Made by a program: the position numbers and the translations under genes. 64,000 nt of DNA from Paenibacillus xylanexedens (GTDB taxonomy: Bacteria; Bacillota; Bacilli; Paenibacillales; Paenibacillaceae). Each line of letters opens with the position of its first letter. The first letter of the stretch is position 1. Below, one piece after another: positions 46,718 through 54,166 of the stretch. A model generated the notes under the pieces. That model did not search any database and was not told the DNA's origin. It saw only the letters and a list, made by a program, of their open reading frames with translations. The stretch lies in NCBI RefSeq assembly GCF_007680605.1, contig NZ_VEIO01000001.1:1927276-1991275 (forward strand), read 5' to 3'.

Positions 46718-46743
46718 AAGAGAGGAGATTTCTCCTCTCTTTT
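46718..46743 (+). terminator. Intrinsic terminator between the two aminopeptidases
   Basis: AAGAGAGGAGA-TT-TCTCCTCTCTT forms a tight hairpin followed by TTCT. The short T-run suggests partial read-through into the second copy, or an RNA end-point protecting the first. Confidence 0.7.
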
Positions 46744-46790
46744 CTGTGTCTGAATTGTACTTACATTTGAGGATAATGGAGGGGAATACA

Positions 46791-48023
46791 ATGTTAAGTT
46801 TTGAACAAAAGCTGGATCGATACGCTGCACTCGCCGTCAAAGTCGGGGCAAACGTGCAGCCGGGGCAGATTTTTGTCATCAATGCCATGATTGATGCAGC
46901 ACCACTTGTGCAACTACTGGTACGCAAAGGATATGAGGCCGGGGCCAAACAAGTTATCGTGAAATACTCCGATGAAACGGTCAACCGTCTTCGCTTTGAA
47001 ATGGCTCCGGAGGTGTCCTTCGAGGAGCTTCCAAAGTGGCATGCGGCAGAGATGGAGGAACTTGCTGAGAATAATGCCGTTTTTCTGACGATTTTATCTT
47101 CCAGCCCTGATCTGATGAAAGGCATTGATCCGGCTAGAATCTCGGCGAACCAGCGCTCCTTTGGTCAGGCGATGGCTAAGTATCGTCAGTATCTGCAAGC
47201 TGATAAAATGAGCTGGACTGGCATTGTTTGCCCTTCACCGGATTGGGCGGCCAAGGTATTCCCTGATCTCCCGCAAGCAGAACAGATGAATCAGCTCTGG
47301 GATGCGATATTTGCCGCAGTACGCGCAGACGTTGAAGATCCGATTGCTGCGTGGGAACAACATATTGAACGACTGGAGTCTCGAGCCGTCGCGCTCAATA
47401 ACAAAAAGTACCATGCACTACATTACATCTCCCCGGGAACGGATCTTACGATAGAGCTCCCTGAAGGACATATTTGGGCGCAGGCTGGTAGCGTAAACGA
47501 ACAAGGTACCCCTTTTGTAGCCAATATTCCTACGGAAGAAGTGTACACCGCTCCAGCGAAATACGGTGTGAACGGCACAGTGGCGAGTACCAAACCACTA
47601 AGTTACGGCGGTAGCATTATTGACCGTTTTACCCTCACATTTGAGAAGGGACGGATTGTGGACTTTCATGCAGAGGAAGGTCAGGAAACGTTGGAACGTC
47701 TCATCTCCATGGATGAAGGTTCTCATTACCTCGGTGAAGTTGCGCTTGTACCTTTCCACTCTCCGATCTCGGAAAGCGGAATTCTGTATTACACAACGCT
47801 GTATGATGAGAACGCATCTTGCCATCTGGCAATTGGCAGTTCGTACGCTTCCAATATCGAAGGAGGCAAAACCATGTCTCCCGAAGAGCTTGCGGAACGC
47901 GGTATGAACTCCAGTATCACTCATGTAGATTTCATGATGGGTTCTTCGGAGACTGACATCTACGGCATTACAGCGAGTGGTGACCGTGAACCGATTTTCC
48001 TGAAAGGAAATTGGGCCTTTTAA
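46791..48023 (+). CDS. M29-family aminopeptidase, copy 2
   Basis: A paralogue of the upstream gene with the same 410-aa length. The metal-site motifs match: IPTEEVYTAP, LGEVALVP, HLAIGSSY and THVDFMMGS. The start is an ATG after GGAGGGG. Similarity runs over the entire protein, including the PSPxWAAKVFPDLP segment and EGGKTMSPEEL, so this is a tandem duplication. Differences cluster in the N-terminal third, which may change substrate preference. Confidence 0.93.
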   Translation: MLSFEQKLDRYAALAVKVGANVQPGQIFVINAMIDAAPLVQLLVRKGYEAGAKQVIVKYSDETVNRLRFEMAPEVSFEELPKWHAAEMEELAENNAVFLTILSSSPDLMKGIDPARISANQRSFGQAMAKYRQYLQADKMSWTGIVCPSPDWAAKVFPDLPQAEQMNQLWDAIFAAVRADVEDPIAAWEQHIERLESRAVALNNKKYHALHYISPGTDLTIELPEGHIWAQAGSVNEQGTPFVANIPTEEVYTAPAKYGVNGTVASTKPLSYGGSIIDRFTLTFEKGRIVDFHAEEGQETLERLISMDEGSHYLGEVALVPFHSPISESGILYYTTLYDENASCHLAIGSSYASNIEGGKTMSPEELAERGMNSSITHVDFMMGSSETDIYGITASGDREPIFLKGNWAF

Positions 48024-48090
48024 AAAAGAAACTTTATGTAACCACGATTTCATATCTATAACTATCGTTGCGGTGAACACTTTAAATTGT

Positions 48091-48146
48091 ACAGGCGATT
48101 TTGCTGCCATGGATTCCATGGTATGCATAATCGTCTGTTTTTTCTT
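48091..48146 (+). terminator. Intrinsic terminator after the aminopeptidases
   Basis: ACAGGCGATT pairs with AATCGTCTGT, with CCATGGATTCCATGG inside the loop, followed by TTTTTTCTTTTT. Confidence 0.85.
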
Positions 48147-48289
48147 TTTCAGCAAACGTCAAACAGGGTCGGAACTCCCTCTTTTCCGGACTGTAATCAG
48201 GTCTATCGGACATTGTAACGTTTCCATAATCTGTTGTAAAATGTAATGATACCAATGTTTGTGGACTGTTGACCAGAAAGGAGAACACT

Positions 48290-48880
48290 ATGGCCAATCG
48301 GCTCCAGCTTTTACTTGCATCCGATTTTCATCAATTAGGACCTGTACTTCAGGAAGAAGTCTATTATGAATACTATAATATGGTGTATGGATTAATCGTA
48401 TATATCATCAAGGAACGTGCAGCGGCAGAAGATATTATTCAGGAAGCTTTTATTAAAATCATTAAAAACAAACCCCTCTTCGAAGACGAGGTTAAACTTA
48501 GAGCCTGGCTCAAAGTAGTCACCCGGAATACCGCAATAAATTATTTGAGAAAAAATAAAAATAACCGTAACCAACTCGACGCAGACAGTGTCTTTATAGA
48601 TATAGAGACGATGAATCAAACCGCTGTTTCGGTTGAAAACATAGTCGAGACTCAGATGATGCAAGAATCCATCGAGCGTTACCTCTCTCAGCTGAAGCCG
48701 GAATATCGCGTTCTGGTTGAGTTACGGTGGAAAGAAGGCTTTTCTTATCGGGAAATTGCTGAATTGTTGAGCACCACAGAAGACATTGTGAAACAGCGAT
48801 TATTCCGGGCAAGAGGTAGTATCAAGAAGAAACTACATAAGGAATGGGGTGGAAGCATTGAGCAAAGGCAAGCTAGATAA
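48290..48880 (+). CDS. ECF-type RNA polymerase sigma factor
   Basis: A 196-aa sigma-70 family factor. Region 2 is YNMVYGLIVYIIKERAAAEDIIQEAFIKI (about 30-60). Region 4 is LSQLKPEYRVLVELRWKEGFSYREIAELLSTTEDIVKQRLFRAR (about 135-180). I chose the ATG six bases after AAAGGAG. It overlaps the next gene by 32 bp and that gene has the layout of a membrane anti-sigma factor. A GTAACGTTT element at 48215-48223 resembles ECF -35 boxes and might support autoregulation, but no matching -10 is obvious. Confidence 0.9.
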   Translation: MANRLQLLLASDFHQLGPVLQEEVYYEYYNMVYGLIVYIIKERAAAEDIIQEAFIKIIKNKPLFEDEVKLRAWLKVVTRNTAINYLRKNKNNRNQLDADSVFIDIETMNQTAVSVENIVETQMMQESIERYLSQLKPEYRVLVELRWKEGFSYREIAELLSTTEDIVKQRLFRARGSIKKKLHKEWGGSIEQRQAR

Positions 48881-49799
48881 GCTTGAACAACCATTCGAAT
48901 CAGGTCTGGAAGATGAATACTTTGATGCAGCGTTTGAGCAGGCGTTTGATGAAGCTTTCCAGCAAGCTGCCTCCGCCCCCTCTGCCGCCCGTACAGAATC
49001 GATGCAGCAATCCTGGCAAAAGGTACATAAAGAGATCGAAAGAATTGGCGCACGTAAACGTAAAATACGCACCTTCAAGCTATCGGGCATCGTGGCAGCT
49101 TCTGTGACCATTGGAGCTGTTATTTTCAGTCTGCCCTCGGGAACACAAGCCGTATCTCCTATTGTTCAATCGATCAAGGATTGGAGTAATGGCATGAAAT
49201 CGATTATGGTTGAGGATAAGTCTGTAAATCTGAGTCCCGATCCCTCAACCGCCAAAACACCGCCACCACCTGACCTTGAATCGAGCACAATTATCCATGA
49301 TGAAGCGGAAGACATTCCTGCCTTTGAACTCAACAAACATGTTTTCCGCCCCGTTGCGGTTACGGAAAAGATCGCTCGTGATGGATTTATCGGTGAATTT
49401 ATTATATCCAAAGCCATTCCTGCCCGTTTTGACAAGATAAAATATGAACTCGTACTGGATACAGAGAATCCCGTCAATCCTGACAACTATTACGAGTCCG
49501 ATATGATGAGGGTGAAATACTCCATCCAGGGTAAAAGTGATACAGACGAGCTTATCCAGTTCGATTATGAATACGTTAAGCCAGGGCAGTCTCTTGAGAA
49601 AACATCACTGCAGAAGAGCACTGTTGTGAAGCTTGCAGATGATAGTGAAGCACTCATGTATGTTGGACCACCCTTCAATTCTATTCAGTGGATGACAGGT
49701 TCTCTAAGTATGAGTCTGTTTGGAACCGTGACTGAAGAGGAGATGCTTGCAATCGCCAACGATTTCCTGGAGCAAAATTCTCCTGCCAAATCAAAATAA
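48849..49799 (+). CDS. Probable membrane anti-sigma factor (DUF4179-like)
   Basis: A 316-aa protein. An acidic cytoplasmic N-terminal part (about 1-75) is followed by one membrane segment (about 78-98, IVAASVTIGAVIFSL) and an extracytoplasmic domain with a Pro-rich linker (TAKTPPPPDLE) and a beta-rich C-terminal part. This fits anti-sigma factors paired with the preceding ECF sigma. The start is GTG five bases after AAGGA; a TTG nine bases further on is an alternative. Its overlap with the sigma gene supports translational coupling. The signal sensed is unknown. Confidence 0.8.
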   Translation: MEALSKGKLDKLEQPFESGLEDEYFDAAFEQAFDEAFQQAASAPSAARTESMQQSWQKVHKEIERIGARKRKIRTFKLSGIVAASVTIGAVIFSLPSGTQAVSPIVQSIKDWSNGMKSIMVEDKSVNLSPDPSTAKTPPPPDLESSTIIHDEAEDIPAFELNKHVFRPVAVTEKIARDGFIGEFIISKAIPARFDKIKYELVLDTENPVNPDNYYESDMMRVKYSIQGKSDTDELIQFDYEYVKPGQSLEKTSLQKSTVVKLADDSEALMYVGPPFNSIQWMTGSLSMSLFGTVTEEEMLAIANDFLEQNSPAKSK

Positions 49800-49800
49800 A

Positions 49801-50328
49801 TTAAAACAATACACTAGGCGATGTATGTGTAGACTGATCCGATGTCATCCCATCATGAGCAGTATGAACACTAGTGACACGATAATAATAACCGGATGTG
49901 ACCTCCCAATCCGAATTGGATCGAAGAAGATTCGTTTGGGTCTGTGTCGAGGAGCTGCCTCCGAACGTTACCCAAGCTGTTCCTGTCCATCGCTCCAATC
50001 GATAATTCACAGACAAGGTTTTCATGTCTTTGAATGTTCTAGTCGCTGTTTTTACGATGGCATGAAGTCCGTCTCCGCGTGTTAATGTACAAGTCGCCTG
50101 ATAGATATGTACGGGTTTGGCAGCCCTTGATTGGAGGAAATACTCCTGAGGTTCGAGTGGCGGCGGAGCGGTTCGAGCTCCCGATGTCACGTTGATGATC
50201 GGACTTGCAACTGCGGACGGATCGGCAGACAGGATAAGAAAAACTGGCGCAGTCAAAGCCAGAACCAGACTTACTTTCAAGATTGGCGTACGGCATATTT
50301 GTCTACCTCGTCTAAGAATATTATGCAT
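49801..50328 (-). CDS. Secreted hypothetical protein, 175 aa
   Basis: An N-terminal hydrophobic segment (about 15-40, VSLVLALTAPVFLILSA, ending near AVA) acts as a signal peptide. The mature part is Thr/Ser-rich and beta-like (YRLERWTGTAWVTFGGSSST, YYYRVTSVHTAHDG), resembling small secreted proteins of Bacillus and Paenibacillus. The exact family is not clear to me. The start follows GGAGG. It converges on the anti-sigma gene with only one base between the two stop codons. Confidence 0.7.
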   Translation of the reverse strand: MHNILRRGRQICRTPILKVSLVLALTAPVFLILSADPSAVASPIINVTSGARTAPPPLEPQEYFLQSRAAKPVHIYQATCTLTRGDGLHAIVKTATRTFKDMKTLSVNYRLERWTGTAWVTFGGSSSTQTQTNLLRSNSDWEVTSGYYYRVTSVHTAHDGMTSDQSTHTSPSVLF

Positions 50329-50401
50329 CTTCATTCCTCCTCAGCTCTGTTTTGATTTTTGGTGTAATCTATTAAACGGACGGAATGGATAACTGGTTTC
50401 A

Positions 50402-50443
50402 AAAAAATAAGGACGCCCGATGGTTCAATCGGTAGCGTCCTTT
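50402..50443 (-). terminator. Intrinsic terminator of the ABC-F gene
   Basis: On the minus strand AAGGACGC-ACCGAT pairs imperfectly with ATCGGGCGTCCTT, followed by ATTTTTTT. Confidence 0.85.
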
Positions 50444-50562
50444 AAACATTTTCCAGATAAATAAAATCGTGAAACCTAAAATAATCCATCTCGTATGATG
50501 AAGAATAGGCTTCATTCGGGAATCTAAATCTACTTTATGCAAACAGCAACATCATTTTCTGA

Positions 50563-52026
50563 TTATCTGATTCGAACAATTTGTTTATGCTCAATAGCAT
50601 ATACCTCATCAGCTACGTTCTCGACTAAACGAGTATCATGCGAGATGAAAACAATTGTGCCTGCATAACTTTTCATCAAATGCTCTAGTGCCTCCATTGC
50701 AGGAATATCAAGAAAATTACTCGGTTCATCCATAAGCAAAATATTGTATCGGCCAAGTAACACTTTCGCCAGCTGCAACTTCATGATCTCGCCGCCGCTT
50801 AATACAGCTAGCCGCTTGCGTATATCATGCTGAGAAAATTCGAGAGATGCTAATACAGCTCGAATCTCAGGCACCTGATAGTCACAGTTCTCCTGCATGA
50901 ATTCCATGACGACCTGATGGCGGTCAAGTGTGTATGCATGTTGTGCAAGATAACCGATCTCTACCTTAGGAGATATGGTGATGCCCTGTTCACGGTTTAA
51001 AATCATGTTAAGCAACGTAGTTTTCCCTGCACCGTTCGCACCTGTCAGCGCGATCTTGCCCCCAAGCGGGAATTGAAAAGAAGCGTTTTCCAAAATGACA
51101 GTATCACCAAATCTTTTATTCATCTCTTTTCCTATAATCGGAAATGGATTGTGAAGTCCTGATGCATGACTCTGACGAAAGTGAATCGTACGATGCATCT
51201 CCGGTGCTTGGACATCACCTAACGCTTCAATCCGTTGTTCCAGATTTTTGGCGGCTTGATGAAGTTTCTTTTGTTTACTCCCCACAGATTTCTGATGGGC
51301 AAGTCTGCCACCTTGATCAGAGCTATTTTTCCTTGCGGCCCCTTTCTCTTTCTGATCGATTTTCCGAGCCTGATTCTTTTTTTCAGACATTGCTTTTTCC
51401 AGTCGTCCTCGTTCATTGACATATTGCTGATACTGGATTTCCTGTTTTTTCTGGTTTTCTTTCTTCTGCGCCAAGTAATCGGAATATCCACCCCAATACT
51501 CGGTAATTTTCCCATCCTTCAGTTCCCAAATTTTATCAACCACCTGATCAAGAAAATACCGATCATGACTGATAACCAGCAACGCTCCCGTATAAAAAGA
51601 GAGCTGATGAATCAGGAAATGGATTGCCTCTGAATCGAGATGGCTCGTGGGTTCATCCGCAAAAATACCGTGCACTGACTCAGACAAAGCCTTAGCAATT
51701 TTCAGCCGTGTTTCCTGCCCGCCACTCATTTGATCAGCATCTACACCGTTTATCCCAAGCTTACCCGTTAATGCATAATCCATCTCCCCCTGATCTCCGG
51801 CCTGCTCCATCTGCGGAATATAAGAAAAACTGCCGTTCCTCAGCACTTTCCCACAAGATTCGGGAATCTCACCCAGTAATACTTTTAACAATGTGCTCTT
51901 GCCCGCCCCATTAGCGCCAACCAAGCCGATCCGGTCATATTCATAAAGCTCCAGTTGTTCAATATCTAGTACTTCACGGCCCGAATATTCCACTACAATC
52001 TCTTTTGCTTTAATTAACAAACTCAT
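50563..52026 (-). CDS. msr: Msr-type ABC-F ribosomal protection protein
   Basis: A 487-aa twin-ATPase ABC-F protein without membrane segments; such proteins dislodge ribosome-targeting antibiotics. NBD1 has [35 protein letters not shown] and [11 protein letters not shown] basic, charged linker follows (about 190-280). NBD2 has [34 protein letters not shown] and [11 protein letters not shown]. Length and sequence throughout are close to what I know of MsrD (Mel), the macrolide protein also of 487 aa. Macrolide or ketolide protection is therefore likely, but not shown. Strong AGGAGG precedes the ATG. Its leader region carries candidate arrest peptides and attenuators. Confidence 0.92.
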   Translation of the reverse strand: MSLLIKAKEIVVEYSGREVLDIEQLELYEYDRIGLVGANGAGKSTLLKVLLGEIPESCGKVLRNGSFSYIPQMEQAGDQGEMDYALTGKLGINGVDADQMSGGQETRLKIAKALSESVHGIFADEPTSHLDSEAIHFLIHQLSFYTGALLVISHDRYFLDQVVDKIWELKDGKITEYWGGYSDYLAQKKENQKKQEIQYQQYVNERGRLEKAMSEKKNQARKIDQKEKGAARKNSSDQGGRLAHQKSVGSKQKKLHQAAKNLEQRIEALGDVQAPEMHRTIHFRQSHASGLHNPFPIIGKEMNKRFGDTVILENASFQFPLGGKIALTGANGAGKTTLLNMILNREQGITISPKVEIGYLAQHAYTLDRHQVVMEFMQENCDYQVPEIRAVLASLEFSQHDIRKRLAVLSGGEIMKLQLAKVLLGRYNILLMDEPSNFLDIPAMEALEHLMKSYAGTIVFISHDTRLVENVADEVYAIEHKQIVRIR

Positions 52027-52040
52027 TATAGGTTCCTCCT

Positions 52041-52085
52041 CAAAAATCGCAGTTTTTACGCTCGCAGGATGACCTGCGATTTTTG
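52041..52085 (-). promoter_or_regulatory. Hairpin with two alternative pairings before the msr ribosome site
   Basis: On the minus-strand RNA, CAAAAATCGCAG (52074-52085) can pair perfectly over 12 bp with CTGCGATTTTTG (52041-52052). That second arm directly abuts AGGAGG. Alternatively TCGCAGG can pair with the nearer CCTGCGA around TCAT (52062-52079). The two folds share one arm, as in erm-type translational attenuators. Confidence 0.65.
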
Positions 52086-52092
52086 AAGGGGA

Positions 52093-52125
52093 TTATATAA
52101 AGAAATACCAATGCATATATCTCAT
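52093..52125 (-). CDS. Candidate 10-aa leader peptide MRYMHWYFFI
   Basis: A ten-codon ORF reading MRYMHWYFFI with an AAAGGAGGG ribosome site nine bases before the ATG. It ends seven bases before the bistable hairpin in front of msr. A ribosome held near its end would cover the first hairpin arm. No family match is known to me, but the strong ribosome site and geometry support a regulatory ORF. Confidence 0.6.
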   Translation of the reverse strand: MRYMHWYFFI

Positions 52126-52147
52126 GAGGTCTTCCCTCCTTTCTATG

Positions 52148-52216
52148 TCAGGTATTAAGGATGTAATAAAAAATGCAGATCCAAGCCCACTGTGGACTTA
52201 AATCTGCATTACTCAC
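52148..52216 (-). CDS. Possible 22-codon uORF spanning the terminator
   Basis: A GTG-initiated frame beginning MSNADLSPQWAW, ten bases after GAGGTG, that runs straight through the terminator hairpin at 52163-52210. Translation would unfold that hairpin. The start is weak, so it is only a candidate. Confidence 0.3.
   Translation of the reverse strand: MSNADLSPQWAWICIFYYILNT
52163..52210 (-). terminator. Canonical terminator inside the msr leader
   Basis: On the minus strand AATGCAGAT pairs with ATCTGCATT, with inner CCAC/GTGG and AAG/CTT pairing, followed by TTTTTTATT. It lies 137 bp before the msr start, so it must be bypassed for msr expression. Confidence 0.85.
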
Positions 52217-52293
52217 GTGTAGAAGACACCTCGAATCAGCATAGCACAAATAAGCTACCCTATTCGAAACCTATGTCTTTCCATACGTAAAAT

Positions 52294-52347
52294 AAGCAAA
52301 TCAAAAAAGCCCATGATTGTGGAAAAATCCGCTTTTTTGACCTGCTT
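52294..52347 (-). terminator. Terminator-like hairpin after the first leader ORF
   Basis: On the minus strand AAGCA-N2-TCAAAAAAGC pairs with GCTTTTTTGA-N2-TGCTT (15 bp in all). The T-run after it is weak (TATTTTAC), but the 3' arm itself has T6. It begins exactly at the stop codon of the MIHSMRLR ORF, so a stalled ribosome there would melt it. Confidence 0.6.
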
Positions 52348-52372
52348 ATCGAAGACGCATGGAATGAATCAT
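52346..52372 (-). CDS. Candidate macrolide-sensing leader peptide MIHSMRLR
   Basis: An eight-codon ORF with AGAGGAGG nine bases before its ATG. Its product MIHSMRLR differs by one residue from MTHSMRLR, the start of the ErmD leader peptide, which arrests macrolide-bound ribosomes at the R-L-R motif. It starts about 27 bases after the predicted transcription start and its stop overlaps the first hairpin arm. Confidence 0.75.
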   Translation of the reverse strand: MIHSMRLR

Positions 52373-52405
52373 GGGAACGAGCCTCCTCTTCTTTTATTAA
52401 ATTGA

Positions 52406-52434
52406 ATATTACCATGAGGTTCTTCCAGCGTCAA
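52406..52434 (-). promoter_or_regulatory. Probable sigma-A promoter of the msr leader
   Basis: On the minus strand TTGACG (52429-52434) and TAATAT (52406-52411) are separated by 17 bp. Transcription would start near 52399, giving a leader of about 370 nt before msr. Confidence 0.7.
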
Positions 52435-52466
52435 CCAGCCAAGAAACTTGTTAGGGAGCAATCAAA

Positions 52467-52490
52467 AAAGCCGCTAAATAGTAGCGGCTT
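52467..52490 (-). terminator. Intrinsic terminator of the CorC-like gene
   Basis: On the minus strand AAGCCGCTA-CTATT-TAGCGGCTT is followed by TTTTGATT. It ends the upstream unit just before the msr promoter. Confidence 0.85.
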
Positions 52491-52567
52491 ACATGTAAGG
52501 AGCCTTTTAAGAACTTTTAAGAAACGTCGGTATACTCAAAATCTTGAATTTCATGCTCACTGAGAAG

Positions 52568-53884
52568 CTAAGCTCCTTCTTCTTCAACCAGCATTTCAAG
52601 CTTCATCACATGTACACGCGAGATTCGCTTGTGTTCCGTCTCCTCGATAATAAACAAATACCCATCATATTCAACGGATTGCCCAATTTCAGGCGGAATC
52701 GCATCCACTCTGGAATATAACCAGCCGCCAATCGTATCGTAATCCGTTCGATCCATCTCAATGCCGAATCGTTCACTAACTTCTTCAATCAGCATTAATC
52801 CGTCAATCGAGTATTCCATTTCATTCACTTGTTCTATGGTTGGACGCTCCTGATCAAATTCATCCTGAATCTCACCAACAATCTCTTCCATGATATCTTC
52901 AAGCGTGACCATACCGGATGTTCCCCCGTATTCGTCGATCAGAACAGCAATTTGTGTTTTGCTACGCTGCATACGCTTGAGCAGATCACTAATTAACGTC
53001 GTATCGGGCACAGCCAGAATCGGACGAATCACGGATATGGTGTCTGTTAACTGTGAACGCATCAGATCCTTAATGTGAATAAAGCCGATAATATGGTCCT
53101 TGTCTCCGTTATATACCGGATACCGGGTACGCATGCTTTCGCTCGCAATCTCCATATTTTCGAGCATGGACTGATTGGCGTTCAGACAGATCATTTCCGT
53201 CCGCGGAATCATGATTTCACGGGCGGTTGTATCCGTAAAATCAAATATATTATCAACAAGTGCTAATTCAGTGTTATCAATTAAACCGCTCTTATTGCTT
53301 TCTTTCATGAGAATGCGTATTTCATCTTCACTATGCGCTTCATCCAGTTCTGAAGCAGGTGCCATCCGAAACAGTCTGAGCAAAGCATTAGCCATGCCGT
53401 TCAGTACCCAGATAAACGGATACATCAATTTGTAAAAGAACGTCAGCAGTGCCGCAGACCACAGTGTAATGGCCTCTGACTTTCGGATTGCCATCGTTTT
53501 GGGAGCCAGTTCACCCAGGACAATATGCAAAATCGTAATAATGACAAACGCAATGACAATCGAGATGCCATGCACATATACAGGACCCAGTCCAAATGCC
53601 GTAAATACAGGCTCCAGCAGTCGTGCAATGACGGGCTCTCCCAGCCATCCGAGTCCAAGTGAAGCTAACGTAATACCTAGCTGGCAAGCCGATAAATACG
53701 CGTCCATATTACGTATAATGTTTGACGCATATTTCGCATTGCGATTACCCGCTTCTACTAAAGCCTCAATTCGGCTGCTCCGCACCTTGACCATTGCAAA
53801 TTCTGCCGAGACAAAGAAACCATTCATTAATACCAGTAAACCAATTAAAATCAAACTCATAATACTCGGTAAGGGGTCACTCAA
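52568..53884 (-). CDS. CNNM/CorC (HlyC)-family membrane protein
   Basis: A 438-aa protein of the family linked to Mg2+ (and Co2+) export. The DUF21 membrane domain has about four segments (residues 1-190, including NGFFVSAEFAMVKVR and HIVLGELAPKTMAI). A CBS-domain pair follows (about 210-335, REIMIPRTEM and LIDEYGGTSGMVTLEDIMEEIVGEIQDE), then a CorC domain (about 350-430). The start is TTG after AGGAAG. A strong promoter 150 nt upstream leaves a long leader with further ribosome-site-like sequences. Confidence 0.92.
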   Translation of the reverse strand: MSDPLPSIMSLILIGLLVLMNGFFVSAEFAMVKVRSSRIEALVEAGNRNAKYASNIIRNMDAYLSACQLGITLASLGLGWLGEPVIARLLEPVFTAFGLGPVYVHGISIVIAFVIITILHIVLGELAPKTMAIRKSEAITLWSAALLTFFYKLMYPFIWVLNGMANALLRLFRMAPASELDEAHSEDEIRILMKESNKSGLIDNTELALVDNIFDFTDTTAREIMIPRTEMICLNANQSMLENMEIASESMRTRYPVYNGDKDHIIGFIHIKDLMRSQLTDTISVIRPILAVPDTTLISDLLKRMQRSKTQIAVLIDEYGGTSGMVTLEDIMEEIVGEIQDEFDQERPTIEQVNEMEYSIDGLMLIEEVSERFGIEMDRTDYDTIGGWLYSRVDAIPPEIGQSVEYDGYLFIIEETEHKRISRVHVMKLEMLVEEEGA

Positions 53885-53892
53885 ATGTTCTT

Positions 53893-53922
53893 CCTATTCG
53901 CCGTGATCGTTCGGCAAATAGG
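53893..53922 (-). promoter_or_regulatory. Hairpin at the CorC-gene start
   Basis: CCTATTTGCCG and CGGCGAATAGG form an 11-bp stem with one wobble pair and an 8-base loop on the minus-strand RNA. The 3' arm includes part of the AGGAAG ribosome site of the gene at 52568-53884, so it may limit its translation. Confidence 0.55.
53894..53917 (-). CDS. Possible 7-codon uORF inside the hairpin
   Basis: TTG-initiated frame encoding MPNDHGE, nine bases after AAGGAGG (53927-53933). It lies entirely within the 53893-53922 hairpin and its stop codon overlaps the ribosome site of the CorC-like gene. Translating it would open the hairpin. It is only a candidate. Confidence 0.35.
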   Translation of the reverse strand: MPNDHGE

Positions 53923-54039
53923 TCCACCTCCTTCGAAAATGTAGGATATTAGCCATTCTGCCGTTCATATGCAATTTCAACTTCCCAATGCTTCCACCTC
54001 CTGCTGTTTACGCCATAATAACATGGATATACTTCTTTT

Positions 54040-54067
54040 ATTATATAATTCTACACTACACAGTCAA
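54040..54067 (-). promoter_or_regulatory. Probable sigma-A promoter of the CorC-like gene
   Basis: TTGACT (54062-54067) and TATAAT (54040-54045) are 16 bp apart on the minus strand. This is near consensus and gives a leader of about 150 nt. Confidence 0.75.
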
Positions 54068-54166
54068 TCCGTGTCCTATGACACCTAAAGGCCAAATCGA
54101 CAAAATTCGTTTACAAAAGTAGCAATTTCGTTGTTTTATTCACATTTTATGAATACAGGCAGTCCT

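Noticed and set aside
52213..52242. Nine-codon frame MLIRGVFYT in the msr leader
   Set aside because: Its ATG lacks a well-spaced ribosome site (GGGTAG is 13 bases away), so I did not list it as a leader ORF.
53885..54039. Known Mg2+ (M-box) riboswitch before the CorC-like gene
   Set aside because: I cannot find the conserved M-box sequences or its long multi-helix layout; only a short hairpin is visible.
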